A DNA stretch of 64,000 bases, taken from Chromatiaceae bacterium. Its GTDB lineage: Bacteria; Pseudomonadota; Gammaproteobacteria; Chromatiales; Chromatiaceae. Below the pieces are notes generated by a model. The model saw only the letters and a list, made by a program, of their open reading frames with translations, had not been told where the DNA came from and made no database searches. Of this stretch, positions 42,135 to 51,393 are shown piece after piece. The position numbers and the translations under genes were made by a program. The stretch spans positions 186,001 through 250,000 of the forward strand of contig JACKMX010000002.1 of NCBI GenBank assembly GCA_024235175.1, in the 5' to 3' direction. Every line of letters starts with the position of its first letter. The first letter of the stretch is position 1.

Positions 42135-42628
42135 TAATTGACGCCGGCGCTGACCCAGTGGGGATGATTATACTCGTCTTCGCCATTTTTCACGCTGACC
42201 AGAATATCCCAGAGTCCGAGTATTGGAAAAGTTACCTCAGCTTCATATACGCCAATACCGGTTTGTTGCATGGGCACGGAGAAATCCTGCTTTGCGTCTG
42301 ATGGCCGGTATACATAGAAAGTGACCGAATCGGGGGTTACAGGTGTTCCGCTCCTGTCGGTAACACGAAACCTGTAATGGGCGGGTTTTCCAATATCCAC
42401 TGCTTCCGGTGCTTCAAGTTGCATATTCCAGCCAGGATCCCGTGCCAGCTTTTTAAGGCGGTTCTGCTCGTATTCCTGCCCCCGTTGGTAATAGTCGTTG
42501 TGCACCAGCCCAGGATTGGTCTGAATCGCCAGATAGATCCGAAAACCACTGACCAGTATAAAGGTCACCAGCAGTCCGACCCATGCTATCACCCAAGGGC
42601 TGCGCCATGCTGATTGTTTATCTCTCAT
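42134..42628 (-). CDS. ccoH: FixH family protein (CcoH)
   Basis: 164 residues: one membrane helix (WVIAWVGLLVTFILVSGFRIYL) and a periplasmic beta-domain with DYYQRGQEYEQNRLKK and PILGLWDILVSVKNG, typical of FixH. It stabilises the cbb3 oxidase during assembly. It lies between ccoG (62 bp upstream) and ccoI (one-base overlap). Confidence 0.92.
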   Translation of the reverse strand: MRDKQSAWRSPWVIAWVGLLVTFILVSGFRIYLAIQTNPGLVHNDYYQRGQEYEQNRLKKLARDPGWNMQLEAPEAVDIGKPAHYRFRVTDRSGTPVTPDSVTFYVYRPSDAKQDFSVPMQQTGIGVYEAEVTFPILGLWDILVSVKNGEDEYNHPHWVSAGVN

Positions 42629-42690
42629 ACAGCTCTCTTCAGTTCTGACAGGATCGGACAGAGATCAACTCTCCCCACCGGCACTCTGTG

Positions 42691-44121
42691 TTAATCCGGT
42701 CCCATGAATACGCTCTGCCGTTCGCTCATAAAGGGCTGTCCGCTACTATCCCTGCCTTCGGCCCGAAAAAGGAGAGACATTGACCCACCTTTAATGTTTT
42801 CGCGCGGCACCCTAACGAAAACGGTTCTTGGCGTCACTTTACCATGGCGCGAGCCAATCGGCTTTTCCGCACCCGCCATCTGCAGGCCATCAATTCCCGT
42901 AGCGCTGACGGTAACGTCCATATCCTCGGTCATCTTGTTCAGAATCTTGACCGTGTATTTATTTTGAATGGATCCATCACTCTGTATCACAAACAGCGGC
43001 TGCCGGTCATGAATGACTTTGATTTCAATTGCCTCCAGTGTGGAGAGCCCATAGGCTATGCCAACCAGAGAAAGCATCAACACAGCACCATAAATCCAGA
43101 TCCTCGGTCGCTTCAACAGCGGTCGATTCTCTTTACCGCTAAGCGTATCCAGAGATTCGTAACGGATCAGCCCGGTCGGACGATCGAGCTTCGTCATGAC
43201 AATATCACAGGCGTCGATGCAGAGAGCGCACATGATGCACCCCTCCTGTTGACCGTGGCGAATATCCACGCCTGTCGGACAAACCGCTACGCATTGATTG
43301 CAATCCACGCAATCGCCGGTCGTCTGATCATCCGATTTCTGCCCCTTTTTGACTCGTCCACGCGGCTCTCCCCGGTGAAAGTCGTAGGTGGGAACCGCTG
43401 AACTATTGTCCACCATCACACCCTGTATCCGCGCATAGGGGCAGAGCCAGAAGCAGGTCTGCTCGCGCAGGTACCCGGCCAGCACGTAGGTTCCCGCAAT
43501 GAACAGAGCAAGGGTGATCAATGCGGTAGTCCCGAGACTGAAACTGGCCAGGTCAATCCAGAACTGCCGGGCATCAACAAACCAGGTGATAAATCCTACC
43601 CCGGTAAGAAACGCAATCATCAACCAGAGCAGATGCTTGATACCCTTTTTACTGATTTTTTCGAAACTGAGAGGTGCTTTCTCGAGTTTCCGCCGTTGCG
43701 CCGGAGGACCCTCCAGTTTCTCTTCTATCCAGGTAAAGACATCTGTCCAAACCGTCTGGAAACAGAAAAATCCACACCATACACGTCCGGCGATTGCGGT
43801 AACCACGGCCAGCAGTATGGCAAAAAAGAGCAGCAGCAGTGAGAGCATCCAGAAATCCTGCGGCAATATCGTCACACCGAACAGATGAAACTGGCGGTTA
43901 GGTATGTCGAACAGAACCGCCTGACGATCCCCCCAGCGCAGATAGGGGCCCAGAAACAATATCAGCCAGAGTGCATTCGTCAGCCACTTGAATCTACGCC
44001 ATTTACCCCCCACCCGCTTGGCGTGGATAGTTTCATCACCGGTATTGATATGCCAGTGAACGGCTTCTGCATAGAGCGCCTCTACGGCTGTGTCCCGTTG
44101 CAGCTGCTTGTTGTCACTCAA
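42691..44121 (-). CDS. ccoG: Cytochrome c oxidase accessory protein CcoG (FixG/RdxA)
   Basis: 476 residues, with several membrane helices in the first half. The two [4Fe-4S] motifs are CVDCNQCVAVCPTG and CIMCALCIDACD. An FCFQTVWTDVFTWIEE segment and a C-terminal immunoglobulin-like domain complete the FixG layout. CcoG reduces Cu(II) for cbb3 oxidase maturation. It starts a second transcription unit downstream of the terminator at 44281-44309. Confidence 0.95.
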   Translation of the reverse strand: MSDNKQLQRDTAVEALYAEAVHWHINTGDETIHAKRVGGKWRRFKWLTNALWLILFLGPYLRWGDRQAVLFDIPNRQFHLFGVTILPQDFWMLSLLLLFFAILLAVVTAIAGRVWCGFFCFQTVWTDVFTWIEEKLEGPPAQRRKLEKAPLSFEKISKKGIKHLLWLMIAFLTGVGFITWFVDARQFWIDLASFSLGTTALITLALFIAGTYVLAGYLREQTCFWLCPYARIQGVMVDNSSAVPTYDFHRGEPRGRVKKGQKSDDQTTGDCVDCNQCVAVCPTGVDIRHGQQEGCIMCALCIDACDIVMTKLDRPTGLIRYESLDTLSGKENRPLLKRPRIWIYGAVLMLSLVGIAYGLSTLEAIEIKVIHDRQPLFVIQSDGSIQNKYTVKILNKMTEDMDVTVSATGIDGLQMAGAEKPIGSRHGKVTPRTVFVRVPRENIKGGSMSLLFRAEGRDSSGQPFMSERQSVFMGPD

Positions 44122-44344
44122 CGGCTCTCTCCTTTGCGAATCAATTCAAATGAGACGACTTAAAAAGCAATTGGTTCAATATCTTGGCCGTCTTTCAAAA
44201 TGCTGAAAATAAGCTGCTCAGTCTACTTTAAGAGCATCACGAAACAATGAGAATTATCAATTTTCAAAGCGTCTAAAGTCACAATAAAAAGGGGGGAATG
44301 GCTCCCCCCATGAGTTTGATATTTTGTGTGGGCCCTACCCTTGT
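44122..44344. other. Intergenic region between ccoNOQP and ccoG units
   Basis: 220 bp with the ccoNOQP terminator at its right side. The remainder is AT-rich and should hold the ccoG promoter. I found no second FNR box here. Confidence 0.5.
44281..44309 (-). terminator. Rho-independent terminator of the ccoNOQP operon
   Basis: On the minus strand GGGGGGA-GCCAT-TCCCCCC forms a 7-bp GC-rich stem (44291-44297 with 44303-44309) with a 5-base loop, followed immediately by TTTTTATTG. It lies 36 bp after the stop of the 42-aa membrane peptide gene. Confidence 0.9.
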
Positions 44345-44473
44345 TTACTTTTTATGGGCTTGTGCATCCTTTTCCATCAAAGCCTTCATCTTGAACATAA
44401 GAAACACAAAGATGGCCCCTGCAATTCCCACTGCAACGATGGATCCCCATACCACCGGATCGCTAATCCCCAT
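44345..44473 (-). CDS. Small membrane peptide at the end of the ccoNOQP operon (42 aa)
   Basis: A 42-residue frame below usual size cut-offs: MGISDPVVWG, then a single membrane helix (SIVAVGIAGAIFVFLMF) and a basic/acidic tail KMKALMEKDAQAHKK. GGAGGG stands 8 bases before the ATG, and a perfect terminator follows 36 bp after the stop, so it is probably translated as the last gene of ccoNOQP. It is in the size range of the single-helix CcoM subunit described in Pseudomonas stutzeri, but I cannot claim homology. Confidence 0.75.
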   Translation of the reverse strand: MGISDPVVWGSIVAVGIAGAIFVFLMFKMKALMEKDAQAHKK

Positions 44474-44558
44474 ATCTATTTCCCTCCATGATACTCGGCG
44501 CCGGCCGTTTCGTTACCAAGCCGGCCCCACACTACAGTTTCATTTTCGAGCGTTACGG

Positions 44559-45419
44559 TTACTGACCACCGCCCAATTTGTGAACGTAAACCGCCAGTTT
44601 CTTGATTTCATCCTGGGAGAGACGCTCACCAAACGCCGGCATAACCGCCTGCCTGGTGTTCGGATCCGTAGGATCATTCACACCGTGCATAATGGTGTAT
44701 TTTACACTTTCCAGCACACTCTGGTCATTTTGCGGAACGAACCGATACAAACTGTCGGTCAAATTAGCCGAACCCAGAGCCGCCATGCCTTTTCCGTCCA
44801 TTCCGTGACAGGCAATGCAACCTTTCTGTAGAAACAACGGTGATGACTCCGGCTTGCCGGCCACTACCGCGTTGGCCAGTTCATCCACCTCTTCAGCTTT
44901 CAGAATGTTGCCGTGGGCAGTCATAACGCCTTTACGGCCGCCAGTGATCGTCTGCTCGATATTCTCAATCGTGCCGCCATACAGCCAGTCATCGTCCACC
45001 AGCACCGGGAAGCCCGGGCCACCCTGGCCGCTTCTTCCATGGCAGGCCGCACAGTTGTCGCCAAACAGCACCTTCGCGGAAGCGACTGTGTAGGCCGAGA
45101 GACCCTCGTCTTTTAAGATATCCGCAGCAGACAGTCCAGCCAGCTTTGTCTCAAATTGAGCGCGTACAGCTTCGACCTCAGCAACGCCTTCGTTATACTC
45201 CTTCATCTGAGTCCAGCCAGTCACACCCTTGGTGAACCCCTGACTGCCTGGTAGAGCCGGCCACATGGGATAGATAACACCATAGGCTACCCACCAGATT
45301 AACGAAGCCCAGAAGGCAACCATCCACCAGCGTGGCGGCGGGTTTGCAAGCTCCCGCAGATTGTCGTCCCAGATGTGCCCGGTATTGTTTTCACCCGGAA
45401 AAGGATTTTTATCCGCCAT
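44559..45419 (-). CDS. ccoP: cbb3-type cytochrome c oxidase diheme subunit CcoP
   Basis: 286 residues from the ATG at 45419 (MADKNPFPGENNTGH), which has GGAG six bases upstream; the frame stays open to 45506, but that region overlaps ccoQ. One membrane helix (VAFWASLIWWVAYGVIYPMW), then two class-I cytochrome c domains with CAACHGRSGQGG and CIACHGMDGKG. CcoP receives electrons from soluble cytochromes. Overlaps ccoQ by 11 bases. Confidence 0.96.
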   Translation of the reverse strand: MADKNPFPGENNTGHIWDDNLRELANPPPRWWMVAFWASLIWWVAYGVIYPMWPALPGSQGFTKGVTGWTQMKEYNEGVAEVEAVRAQFETKLAGLSAADILKDEGLSAYTVASAKVLFGDNCAACHGRSGQGGPGFPVLVDDDWLYGGTIENIEQTITGGRKGVMTAHGNILKAEEVDELANAVVAGKPESSPLFLQKGCIACHGMDGKGMAALGSANLTDSLYRFVPQNDQSVLESVKYTIMHGVNDPTDPNTRQAVMPAFGERLSQDEIKKLAVYVHKLGGGQ

Positions 45420-45606
45420 TTTTTTCTCCGCTTCTAATTTGTTCGTCATCCACCGGGATGTACTTGTTCGGTTCGAACTTATCCCGGTTTTTTGGACGCA
45501 GGACATAAAAATACAGCCCCACCATGAGCAGGAATATGACGACCGTAAGGATGGTTCCCACCCAGTCGGTACCGGTCATTGCCTGCCAATCCGTATGGAA
45601 ATATTC
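45409..45606 (-). CDS. ccoQ: cbb3-type oxidase subunit CcoQ
   Basis: 65 residues starting at the ATG at 45606 (MEYFHTDWQAMTG), 7 bases after the ccoO stop; an in-frame upstream start inside ccoO is rejected. One membrane helix (WVGTILTVVIFLLMVGLYFY) and a polar tail LRPKNRDKFEPNKYIP match CcoQ, which stabilises the complex. Confidence 0.9.
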   Translation of the reverse strand, partial: EYFHTDWQAMTGTDWVGTILTVVIFLLMVGLYFYVLRPKNRDKFEPNKYIPVDDEQIRSGEKNGG

Positions 45607-45613
45607 CATCAGG

Positions 45614-46303
45614 CTACTCACGGTACACCTTGTTTTCATCCAGTTTTGCCATGGTGCCCAAAACCTGCAGATATGCCACCACAGCGTCTTCCTCGGTCTT
45701 GCCCTCTACTTCCTTGGCAGCCGCTGCGATATCGGCATCGGTATAAGGAACACCGATCATCTGCATTCCCTTCATATGGTCGCCTATGGAGTCATTCACC
45801 GGATTGCCCTTAAGCCAGGGATAGTTTGGCATGACCGACTCGGGCACAACCGAGCGCGGTGCCCGCAGATGCTTACGGTGCCAGTCGTCCGAGTACTTGC
45901 CACCGACACGGGCCAAATCCGGACCGGTCCGCTTGGAACCCCACTGGAACGGATGGTCGTACATCGATTCGGAGGCGAGCGAGTAGTGGCCATAGCGCTC
46001 TTTTTCGTCGCGGAAGGGACGAACCATCTGCGAGTGACAAAGGTAACAGCCCTCGCGGATGTAGACGTCGCGGCCAGCCAGTTCCAACGCCTTGTAAGGT
46101 CGCATGCCGTCACCCGGCTTGTGATCGTTCAAGGTTTGACCGTCCTGCCGCTGCCATATCAGTTCAGGCGCACTGTTATGCTCCATTGTGCTCTTGAGAT
46201 AGAACAGCGGAACAATCTCAACGATACCGCCCACGGAGAGTGCGATCGCCAGTACGATCACCAATCCCCAGACATTTCTTTCCATGCTCTCTTGCATTGC
46301 CAT
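45614..46303 (-). CDS. ccoO: cbb3-type cytochrome c oxidase monoheme subunit CcoO
   Basis: 229 residues: an N-terminal membrane helix (LVIVLAIALSVGGIVEIVPLF), heme site EGCYLCHSQMVRPFRDE, and the conserved GPDLARVGGKYSDDWHRKHL. It passes electrons from CcoP to the CcoN active site. Lies 15 bp after ccoN. Confidence 0.97.
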   Translation of the reverse strand: MAMQESMERNVWGLVIVLAIALSVGGIVEIVPLFYLKSTMEHNSAPELIWQRQDGQTLNDHKPGDGMRPYKALELAGRDVYIREGCYLCHSQMVRPFRDEKERYGHYSLASESMYDHPFQWGSKRTGPDLARVGGKYSDDWHRKHLRAPRSVVPESVMPNYPWLKGNPVNDSIGDHMKGMQMIGVPYTDADIAAAAKEVEGKTEEDAVVAYLQVLGTMAKLDENKVYRE

Positions 46304-46318
46304 TGTTTTTTACTCCTC

Positions 46319-47752
46319 TCAAGCAGTGGCGGGCGCAGTACGTGCAGCCTGCACACTACCGTCAGCTGAAGCCTTGGCAACGGTCATCAGGATATTGAAC
46401 ACCATCAATACCGTGCCCAGCAGGAAGATCATGCCGCCAACGGCACGCATAGCGTAATATGGATGCATCGCTTCAACCGATTCGGCAAAGGTGTAAGCCA
46501 GCGTGCCGTACTCATCATAAGCCCGCCACATCAGGCCCTGCATGATGCCGGAGACCCACATCGCCACGATATACACTACCGTGCCGATTGTCGCAGTCCA
46601 GAAATGCGCATTGACCAGTTTGGTGGACCAGAGTTGAACATGGAAAACCTTGGTCATCATGTGATAGATCGCACCTATACCCACCATGGCAACCCAACCC
46701 AGCGCACCGGAATGAACATGCCCGACGGTCCAGTCTGTATAGTGCGAGAGTGCATTGACCGTTTTGATCGACATGACCGGGCCTTCAAAGGTGGACATGG
46801 CGTAGAAGGCCAGTGACATGATCAGAAAACGCAGCACATAATCGGTGCGAAGTTTGTCCCAGGCACCCGAAAGCGTCATCATGCCGTTCACGGCGCCTCC
46901 CCAGGAGGGGATGATCATAGCCAGTGAGACCGCTGCACCCAGGGAACCGGTCCAGTCCGGCAAAGCGGTATATTGAAGATGATGTGCACCCAGCCAGACG
47001 TAGCCGAACATCAGGGCCCAGAAATGGATTACCGACAGACGGTAGGAGTACACCGGGCGGTTGGCCTGTTTTGGAACGAAATAATACATGATCCCCAGGA
47101 AACCCGCGGTCAGGTAAAAGCCCACCGCATTATGCCCCCACCACCACTGGATCATCGCATCCTGCACACCCGAGAAGATGGAGTAGGATTTAAACAGCCC
47201 AACCGGAACAGCGAGACTGTTTACCACATGCAGATAGGTGATCATCACCATCATGCCCAGGAAGAACCAGTTCGAGACGTAGATGTGCGATGTCTTGCGG
47301 TTGGCGATGGTCATGATGAAATTGAACATGTAGGAGAGCCAGACTACCGCGATGGCAATATCGATCGGCCACTCCAGCTCAGCATACTCCTTGCCCTGGG
47401 TTAGACCCAGCGGGAAAGAGATGACAGCCGAAACGATAATCAGGTTCCAGCCGATAAAGGTGAACCATGCCAGTTTATTGCTCCAGAGCCGGGTGGCGCA
47501 GGTGCGTTGAACGGAATAGAAGGCAGTCGCCATCAGTGCACATCCGCCATAGGCGAAAATCACCGCGTTGGTATGCAGCGGACGAAGACGCCCAAAAGTG
47601 ATGTATTCAAGATCAAAGTTCAAAAAAGGCCATGCCAACTCCGAGGCGATATATACCCCGACGAGGGCACCTACCATCAGATAGACGGCTGCCATGACCG
47701 TGAACCAGCGCACGACTCCATAGTCGTACTTTTGCTCAGCTGTGGCGTCCAT
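46319..47752 (-). CDS. ccoN: cbb3-type cytochrome c oxidase catalytic subunit CcoN
   Basis: 477 residues with twelve predicted membrane helices. The heme-copper ligands lie in RPLHTNAVIFAYGG (low-spin heme His), WWGHNAVGFYLTAGF (CuB His and the cross-linked Tyr region) and YTDWTVGHVHSGALGW (heme b3 and CuB ligands). High-affinity O2 reduction at low oxygen. First gene of ccoNOQP; a perfect FNR box lies about 215 bp upstream, consistent with induction under oxygen limitation. Confidence 0.97.
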   Translation of the reverse strand: MDATAEQKYDYGVVRWFTVMAAVYLMVGALVGVYIASELAWPFLNFDLEYITFGRLRPLHTNAVIFAYGGCALMATAFYSVQRTCATRLWSNKLAWFTFIGWNLIIVSAVISFPLGLTQGKEYAELEWPIDIAIAVVWLSYMFNFIMTIANRKTSHIYVSNWFFLGMMVMITYLHVVNSLAVPVGLFKSYSIFSGVQDAMIQWWWGHNAVGFYLTAGFLGIMYYFVPKQANRPVYSYRLSVIHFWALMFGYVWLGAHHLQYTALPDWTGSLGAAVSLAMIIPSWGGAVNGMMTLSGAWDKLRTDYVLRFLIMSLAFYAMSTFEGPVMSIKTVNALSHYTDWTVGHVHSGALGWVAMVGIGAIYHMMTKVFHVQLWSTKLVNAHFWTATIGTVVYIVAMWVSGIMQGLMWRAYDEYGTLAYTFAESVEAMHPYYAMRAVGGMIFLLGTVLMVFNILMTVAKASADGSVQAARTAPATA

Positions 47753-47967
47753 GAATCCCCCTAAAAGAAATATTCAAAGAAAAACTACATAAAAAGCAAG
47801 GTAATGCATACACCAAAACCCCAAAATATTGGGTTTTGAGTGCGCGGTATGACACCGTAAAAACTGATAAATGTCAATATGCCGCCCTCTATCAAAAACA
47901 TGATAAAGCCTTAAAATCAGCCTATTACAAATTGTTTTTTAAAGATTTTTTTGATCAGACTGGATTG

Positions 47968-47981
47968 TTGATTTGGATCAA
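47968..47981. promoter_or_regulatory. FNR box upstream of ccoN
   Basis: TTGATTTGGATCAA is a perfect TTGAT-N4-ATCAA FNR/ANR site. It lies between the FNR-family gene (ends 48044) and ccoN (starts 47752) on the minus strand, so ccoNOQP is a likely target of one of the two FNR-type regulators in this window. Confidence 0.8.
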
Positions 47982-48043
47982 TAAAAACTAATACTCTTAT
48001 TTTGTTTTATACACCTGGATAGCACAGAAGGGAGCTGTGGAGA

Positions 48044-48802
48044 TCAGCCGGCAGTGAGCTGTTCCAGAGTGTTTCGATCAAGGATCAAAATGCGCTTGCG
48101 CCGCAGGCGAATAGCGCCTGATCTGCCCAAACGAGTCAGAACCCTGCTTACCGTCTCGCTGGCCAGCCCCAGATAACTGCCGATATCTGTTCGCGACATT
48201 GTGAGGATAAACTCGGTACCTGGCATTCCACGCCGAGTCAACCGGCTGGAGAGACTCAATAAAAAGCCGGAGATCCGCTGCTCAGCAGACTGATGGACCA
48301 GCGACGAGACCAGCTGATGGCTGAATGTCACCTCTCTCCCGAGCAGCTGAATAATGGATGCCTGAAGTGTTTCCAACGGCCTTCCTGATTCCGGCAAACG
48401 GTCGATGCGCAGTTGGCAGACACTGCTTCGCTCCAACGCTCTAGCGGTACAGGGATAGGTTTTCTGGGACATTGCTTCGACGCCGATCAGCTCCCCCGGG
48501 AACTGGAACCCAATTATCTGCCTCGACCGTCCTGCATACTCCACAGAGGTCTTAAACGAGCCGGATTTGACCGCAAAAATGGAATGGAAAGGATCTTCCT
48601 GACGAAAAATTGTTTCCCCCCGCTCCACCGGGTGCCGTCGCACTAATACCCCTTCCGGAACGCCGCTGGCCTCCTCCGCATAGTCAAGCACCATGCAGAT
48701 TGGATCCAATCCACAATCCTCGCAATCCACTTCGACCAATGCATCCCGGATTGCCTGCGGTTCACATTGGGAGTGGTGAGTCGAAAAACGCGGTTTGTCC
48801 AT
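48044..48802 (-). CDS. FNR/Crp-family regulator with [4Fe-4S]-type cysteines
   Basis: 252 residues. N-terminal cysteines C27-x2-C30-x5-C36 (CEDCGLDPIC) plus a central Cys in KTYPCTARAL fit the oxygen-sensing [4Fe-4S] arrangement of FNR. The effector domain is Crp-like (ETIFRQEDPFHSIFAVKSGSFK), and the C-terminal HTH reads RTDIGSYLGLASETVSRVLTRL. It lies directly upstream of ccoN on the same strand. A second, more FNR-like paralogue is at 60808-61578. Confidence 0.9.
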   Translation of the reverse strand: MDKPRFSTHHSQCEPQAIRDALVEVDCEDCGLDPICMVLDYAEEASGVPEGVLVRRHPVERGETIFRQEDPFHSIFAVKSGSFKTSVEYAGRSRQIIGFQFPGELIGVEAMSQKTYPCTARALERSSVCQLRIDRLPESGRPLETLQASIIQLLGREVTFSHQLVSSLVHQSAEQRISGFLLSLSSRLTRRGMPGTEFILTMSRTDIGSYLGLASETVSRVLTRLGRSGAIRLRRKRILILDRNTLEQLTAG

Positions 48803-48903
48803 TGCGCATCCAGCTTAATATTCAGGGCTATTTTTTAATTATATGATAAATATCAGAACAGATAGCGGAAGCCAACCTCAGCACAGGCACTGAAGTGCAA
48901 GGA

Positions 48904-49881
48904 CTATTTAAAAATCGTATCGACTGAGAAGCCATCTTTTTCCAATATAATCCGCAGCCTCTTAAGTGCATCCATCTGGATCTGCCGCACCCGTTCGCGG
49001 GTTACTCCCAGCTCATTGGCAACCTCTTCAAGCGTCGAATTTTCATAGCCGTGCAGGCCGAAGCGGCGCTCCACAACTTCGCGCTGCTTTTGATTGAGTT
49101 TACCAAGCCAGGCATCAATATTGGCGTTCAGCCCTTCATTCTGAATACTCACTGTCGGATCCTGGATTTGACTATCGGGGATGGTATCCAACAGGGGCTT
49201 GTCTGCATCCTTGCCAAAGGGTGTATCGACCGAAGCAATGCGTTCATTCAGGCCAAGCATTCGCTTCACCTCGCCAATCGGCTTATCCAACAACTCGGCA
49301 ATCTCTTCGGTAGTTGGCTCGTGATCCTGAATCTGCGCAAGATTCCGCGCAGCCTTGAGATAGACATTAATCTCTTTAACCACATGGATCGGCAGCCGGA
49401 TTGTCCGTGTTTGATTCATAATCGCCCGCTCTATCGTTTGGCGAATCCACCAGGTGGCATAGGTGGAGAAGCGAAATCCTCTCTCTGGGTCGAATTTTTC
49501 GACTGCCCTGATCAATCCGAGGTTACCCTCCTCGATCAAATCCAACAACGCAAGTCCCCGGTTCATATAACGGCGGGCAATTTTAACCACCAACCGCAGG
49601 TTGCTTTCGATCATGCGCTGGCGGGATGCCATATCACCCTGCTGGGCCTGGCGGGAAAACATAACCTCCTCTTCTGCAGAGAGCAGATCCGAACTGCCAA
49701 TTTCGCTCAGATAGAGCCTGGTCGCATCAACCTGTGCCCTGGAAAAATCCCCGGCATCAAAAGTTATCTTCTCTTCCGCCTTGTCGTCATCCGTTTCCGG
49801 TGGCAACAGATCTGATTCAGGCTCCGAATCCAGCTCGATATCATCGTCATCATCATCTTCCGATGGAGTTTTGTTTGTCAT
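48904..49881 (-). CDS. rpoS: RNA polymerase sigma factor RpoS
   Basis: 325 residues with sigma-70 regions 1.2 to 4.2: DATRLYLSEIGSSDLLSAEEE, the region 2 core IEEGNLGLIRAVEKFDPERG and FSTYATWWIRQTIERAI, and region 4 ENSTLEEVANELGVTRERVR. An acidic N-terminus (EDDDDDDIELDSEPESD) is typical of RpoS. It follows nlpD at 11 bp, the usual gammaproteobacterial arrangement, where the main rpoS promoter lies within nlpD. Confidence 0.96.
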   Translation of the reverse strand: MTNKTPSEDDDDDDIELDSEPESDLLPPETDDDKAEEKITFDAGDFSRAQVDATRLYLSEIGSSDLLSAEEEVMFSRQAQQGDMASRQRMIESNLRLVVKIARRYMNRGLALLDLIEEGNLGLIRAVEKFDPERGFRFSTYATWWIRQTIERAIMNQTRTIRLPIHVVKEINVYLKAARNLAQIQDHEPTTEEIAELLDKPIGEVKRMLGLNERIASVDTPFGKDADKPLLDTIPDSQIQDPTVSIQNEGLNANIDAWLGKLNQKQREVVERRFGLHGYENSTLEEVANELGVTRERVRQIQMDALKRLRIILEKDGFSVDTIFK

Positions 49882-49892
49882 GAAACCGAACC

Positions 49893-50750
49893 TTAACGTC
49901 GCCGGGGAAGAAACTTCAGTGGGTTCACGGGTGTCCCGTTTCTCCTGATTTCAAAATGCAGCGTTGGCTTTCCCGCTCCATTTTTACCCATTTCCGCCAG
50001 TTGCTGACCTTTTTTCACAACCTCCCCCTCATTCACCAACAATTTTCTGTTATGGCCATAAGCACTGAGATAGTTTTTATTGTGTTTAATTATGATAAGC
50101 CGACCATACCCTATCAAACCACTTCCTGCATAGACCACCTTCCCACTTTCCGCGGCAACCACCCGCTGGCCGCTGCTGCCGCTGATTTTTATACCCTTGC
50201 GGCTCGGATCAACATTGGAAAATCGCTGTTCCAGCCTGCCATTGGTTGGCCATTGCCAAACCAGATTTGTGCGTTCAAGTAAATTGCTGTCGACGACCTT
50301 CTGCTTTTGCCCTGTCAGGTTTCCCTTATTGTCAGAAGATCGCCGGGCGGCCACCTTTGCTTCAGGCGCAGTTTTCGCGGTGGTTGCAGAGCTGCCGGAA
50401 GACGCTTTCTTATGTTCTTGCCCTGGCGTATCGGGTGCCACTCGAGTAACCGGATAGGAGAGGCGTAACGACTGTCCCGGATATATGGTGTACGGCGGAC
50501 TGATACCGTTCCAGCCGGCAAGCTCCTGAAAGTCCACTCCATAACGCCAGGCGATGGTGTAAAGGGTATCTCCTCTTCTTACCCGATGATAGGAGGAGCG
50601 GTTTCCGGTTTGCGCGCCTGTTACCCTTTTTTCCAGGGAAACCACTTTTGCCCGGGTAGGAGTACTGCAGCCACTGATCTGTACGCCTGCCAGCAACAAA
50701 GCGGCAAGCGCCAAAAAAATTAACCACCTTGCCGTCTGAAAGGTCACCAC
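49893..50750 (-). CDS. nlpD: NlpD-like lipoprotein, LysM and M23 domains
   Basis: 285 residues: lipoprotein signal (ALLLAGVQISGC), a LysM domain (HRVRRGDTLYTIAWRYGVDF, about 54-98), a variable linker, and a LytM/M23 domain (KISGSSGQRVVAAESGKVVYAG, about 180-282). NlpD activates the amidase AmiC at the septum, and its M23 domain usually lacks the zinc ligands. The start is GTG at 50750. Confidence 0.94.
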   Translation of the reverse strand: MVTFQTARWLIFLALAALLLAGVQISGCSTPTRAKVVSLEKRVTGAQTGNRSSYHRVRRGDTLYTIAWRYGVDFQELAGWNGISPPYTIYPGQSLRLSYPVTRVAPDTPGQEHKKASSGSSATTAKTAPEAKVAARRSSDNKGNLTGQKQKVVDSNLLERTNLVWQWPTNGRLEQRFSNVDPSRKGIKISGSSGQRVVAAESGKVVYAGSGLIGYGRLIIIKHNKNYLSAYGHNRKLLVNEGEVVKKGQQLAEMGKNGAGKPTLHFEIRRNGTPVNPLKFLPRRR

Positions 50751-50751
50751 A

Positions 50752-51330
50752 CTAAAATTTGGCTACCAGAATCACCCCTATCATCAACACCACCGTAGCC
50801 CAGCCGATTCGTTCAATATACTGTTTAAGACTAGCTTCCATTCTTTCACCTCCCCAGGCCATAAGCGCAGCAACCAGAAAAAAACGTGCACCGCGACCAA
50901 TCAGTGATGCCAGAAAGAACGGCACCAGCGCCATTGAGATAACACCTGCCGTAATGGTAAATATTTTGTAGGGAATAGGGGAAAAACCAGCAAGAAAAAT
51001 AGCCCAAAACCCCCATTCGGAGAACCACTCCCTGGCCCGCAGATAGCTGGCGTAATATCCAGCATCTTTCAATACAGGCTCCACCAGTTCGAACGCGAAC
51101 ACACCGATTGAATAACCGAACAGGCCACCGAGCACCGATGCGACTGTTGTGATAAAGGCAAAATGCCAGGCACGGGAAGGCGCAGCCAGCGCCATCGGCG
51201 CCAACATCACATCCGGTGGTATCGGAAAAAAAGAGGACTCGGCAAAACTGAGGCCCACCAGGTAGCGTGGCGCATGCCGGTGCCGCGACCAGAGCATCAC
51301 CCGTTCATAAAGCGAGGAAAACAGGCGCAT
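50752..51330 (-). CDS. yqaA: YqaA-family membrane protein (DedA/SNARE-associated)
   Basis: 192 residues with four or five membrane segments. GLSFAESSFFPIPPDVMLAPM and FLAGFSPIPYKIFTITAGV are the conserved motifs of the VTT/DedA-like domain. In gammaproteobacteria yqaA commonly lies between pcm and nlpD, as here. A transporter or scramblase-like role is suspected for the family; its activity is unproven. Confidence 0.9.
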   Translation of the reverse strand: MRLFSSLYERVMLWSRHRHAPRYLVGLSFAESSFFPIPPDVMLAPMALAAPSRAWHFAFITTVASVLGGLFGYSIGVFAFELVEPVLKDAGYYASYLRAREWFSEWGFWAIFLAGFSPIPYKIFTITAGVISMALVPFFLASLIGRGARFFLVAALMAWGGERMEASLKQYIERIGWATVVLMIGVILVAKF

Positions 51331-51393
51331 TCATTTCACTCCGCCGGCAAAGAGGATGTCTGTCATTTTCTTAGTCAACAATGTTTGCTCAGT

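Noticed and set aside
40860..42137. 425-residue plus-strand frame
   Set aside because: Antisense to ccoI, whose motifs are unambiguous.
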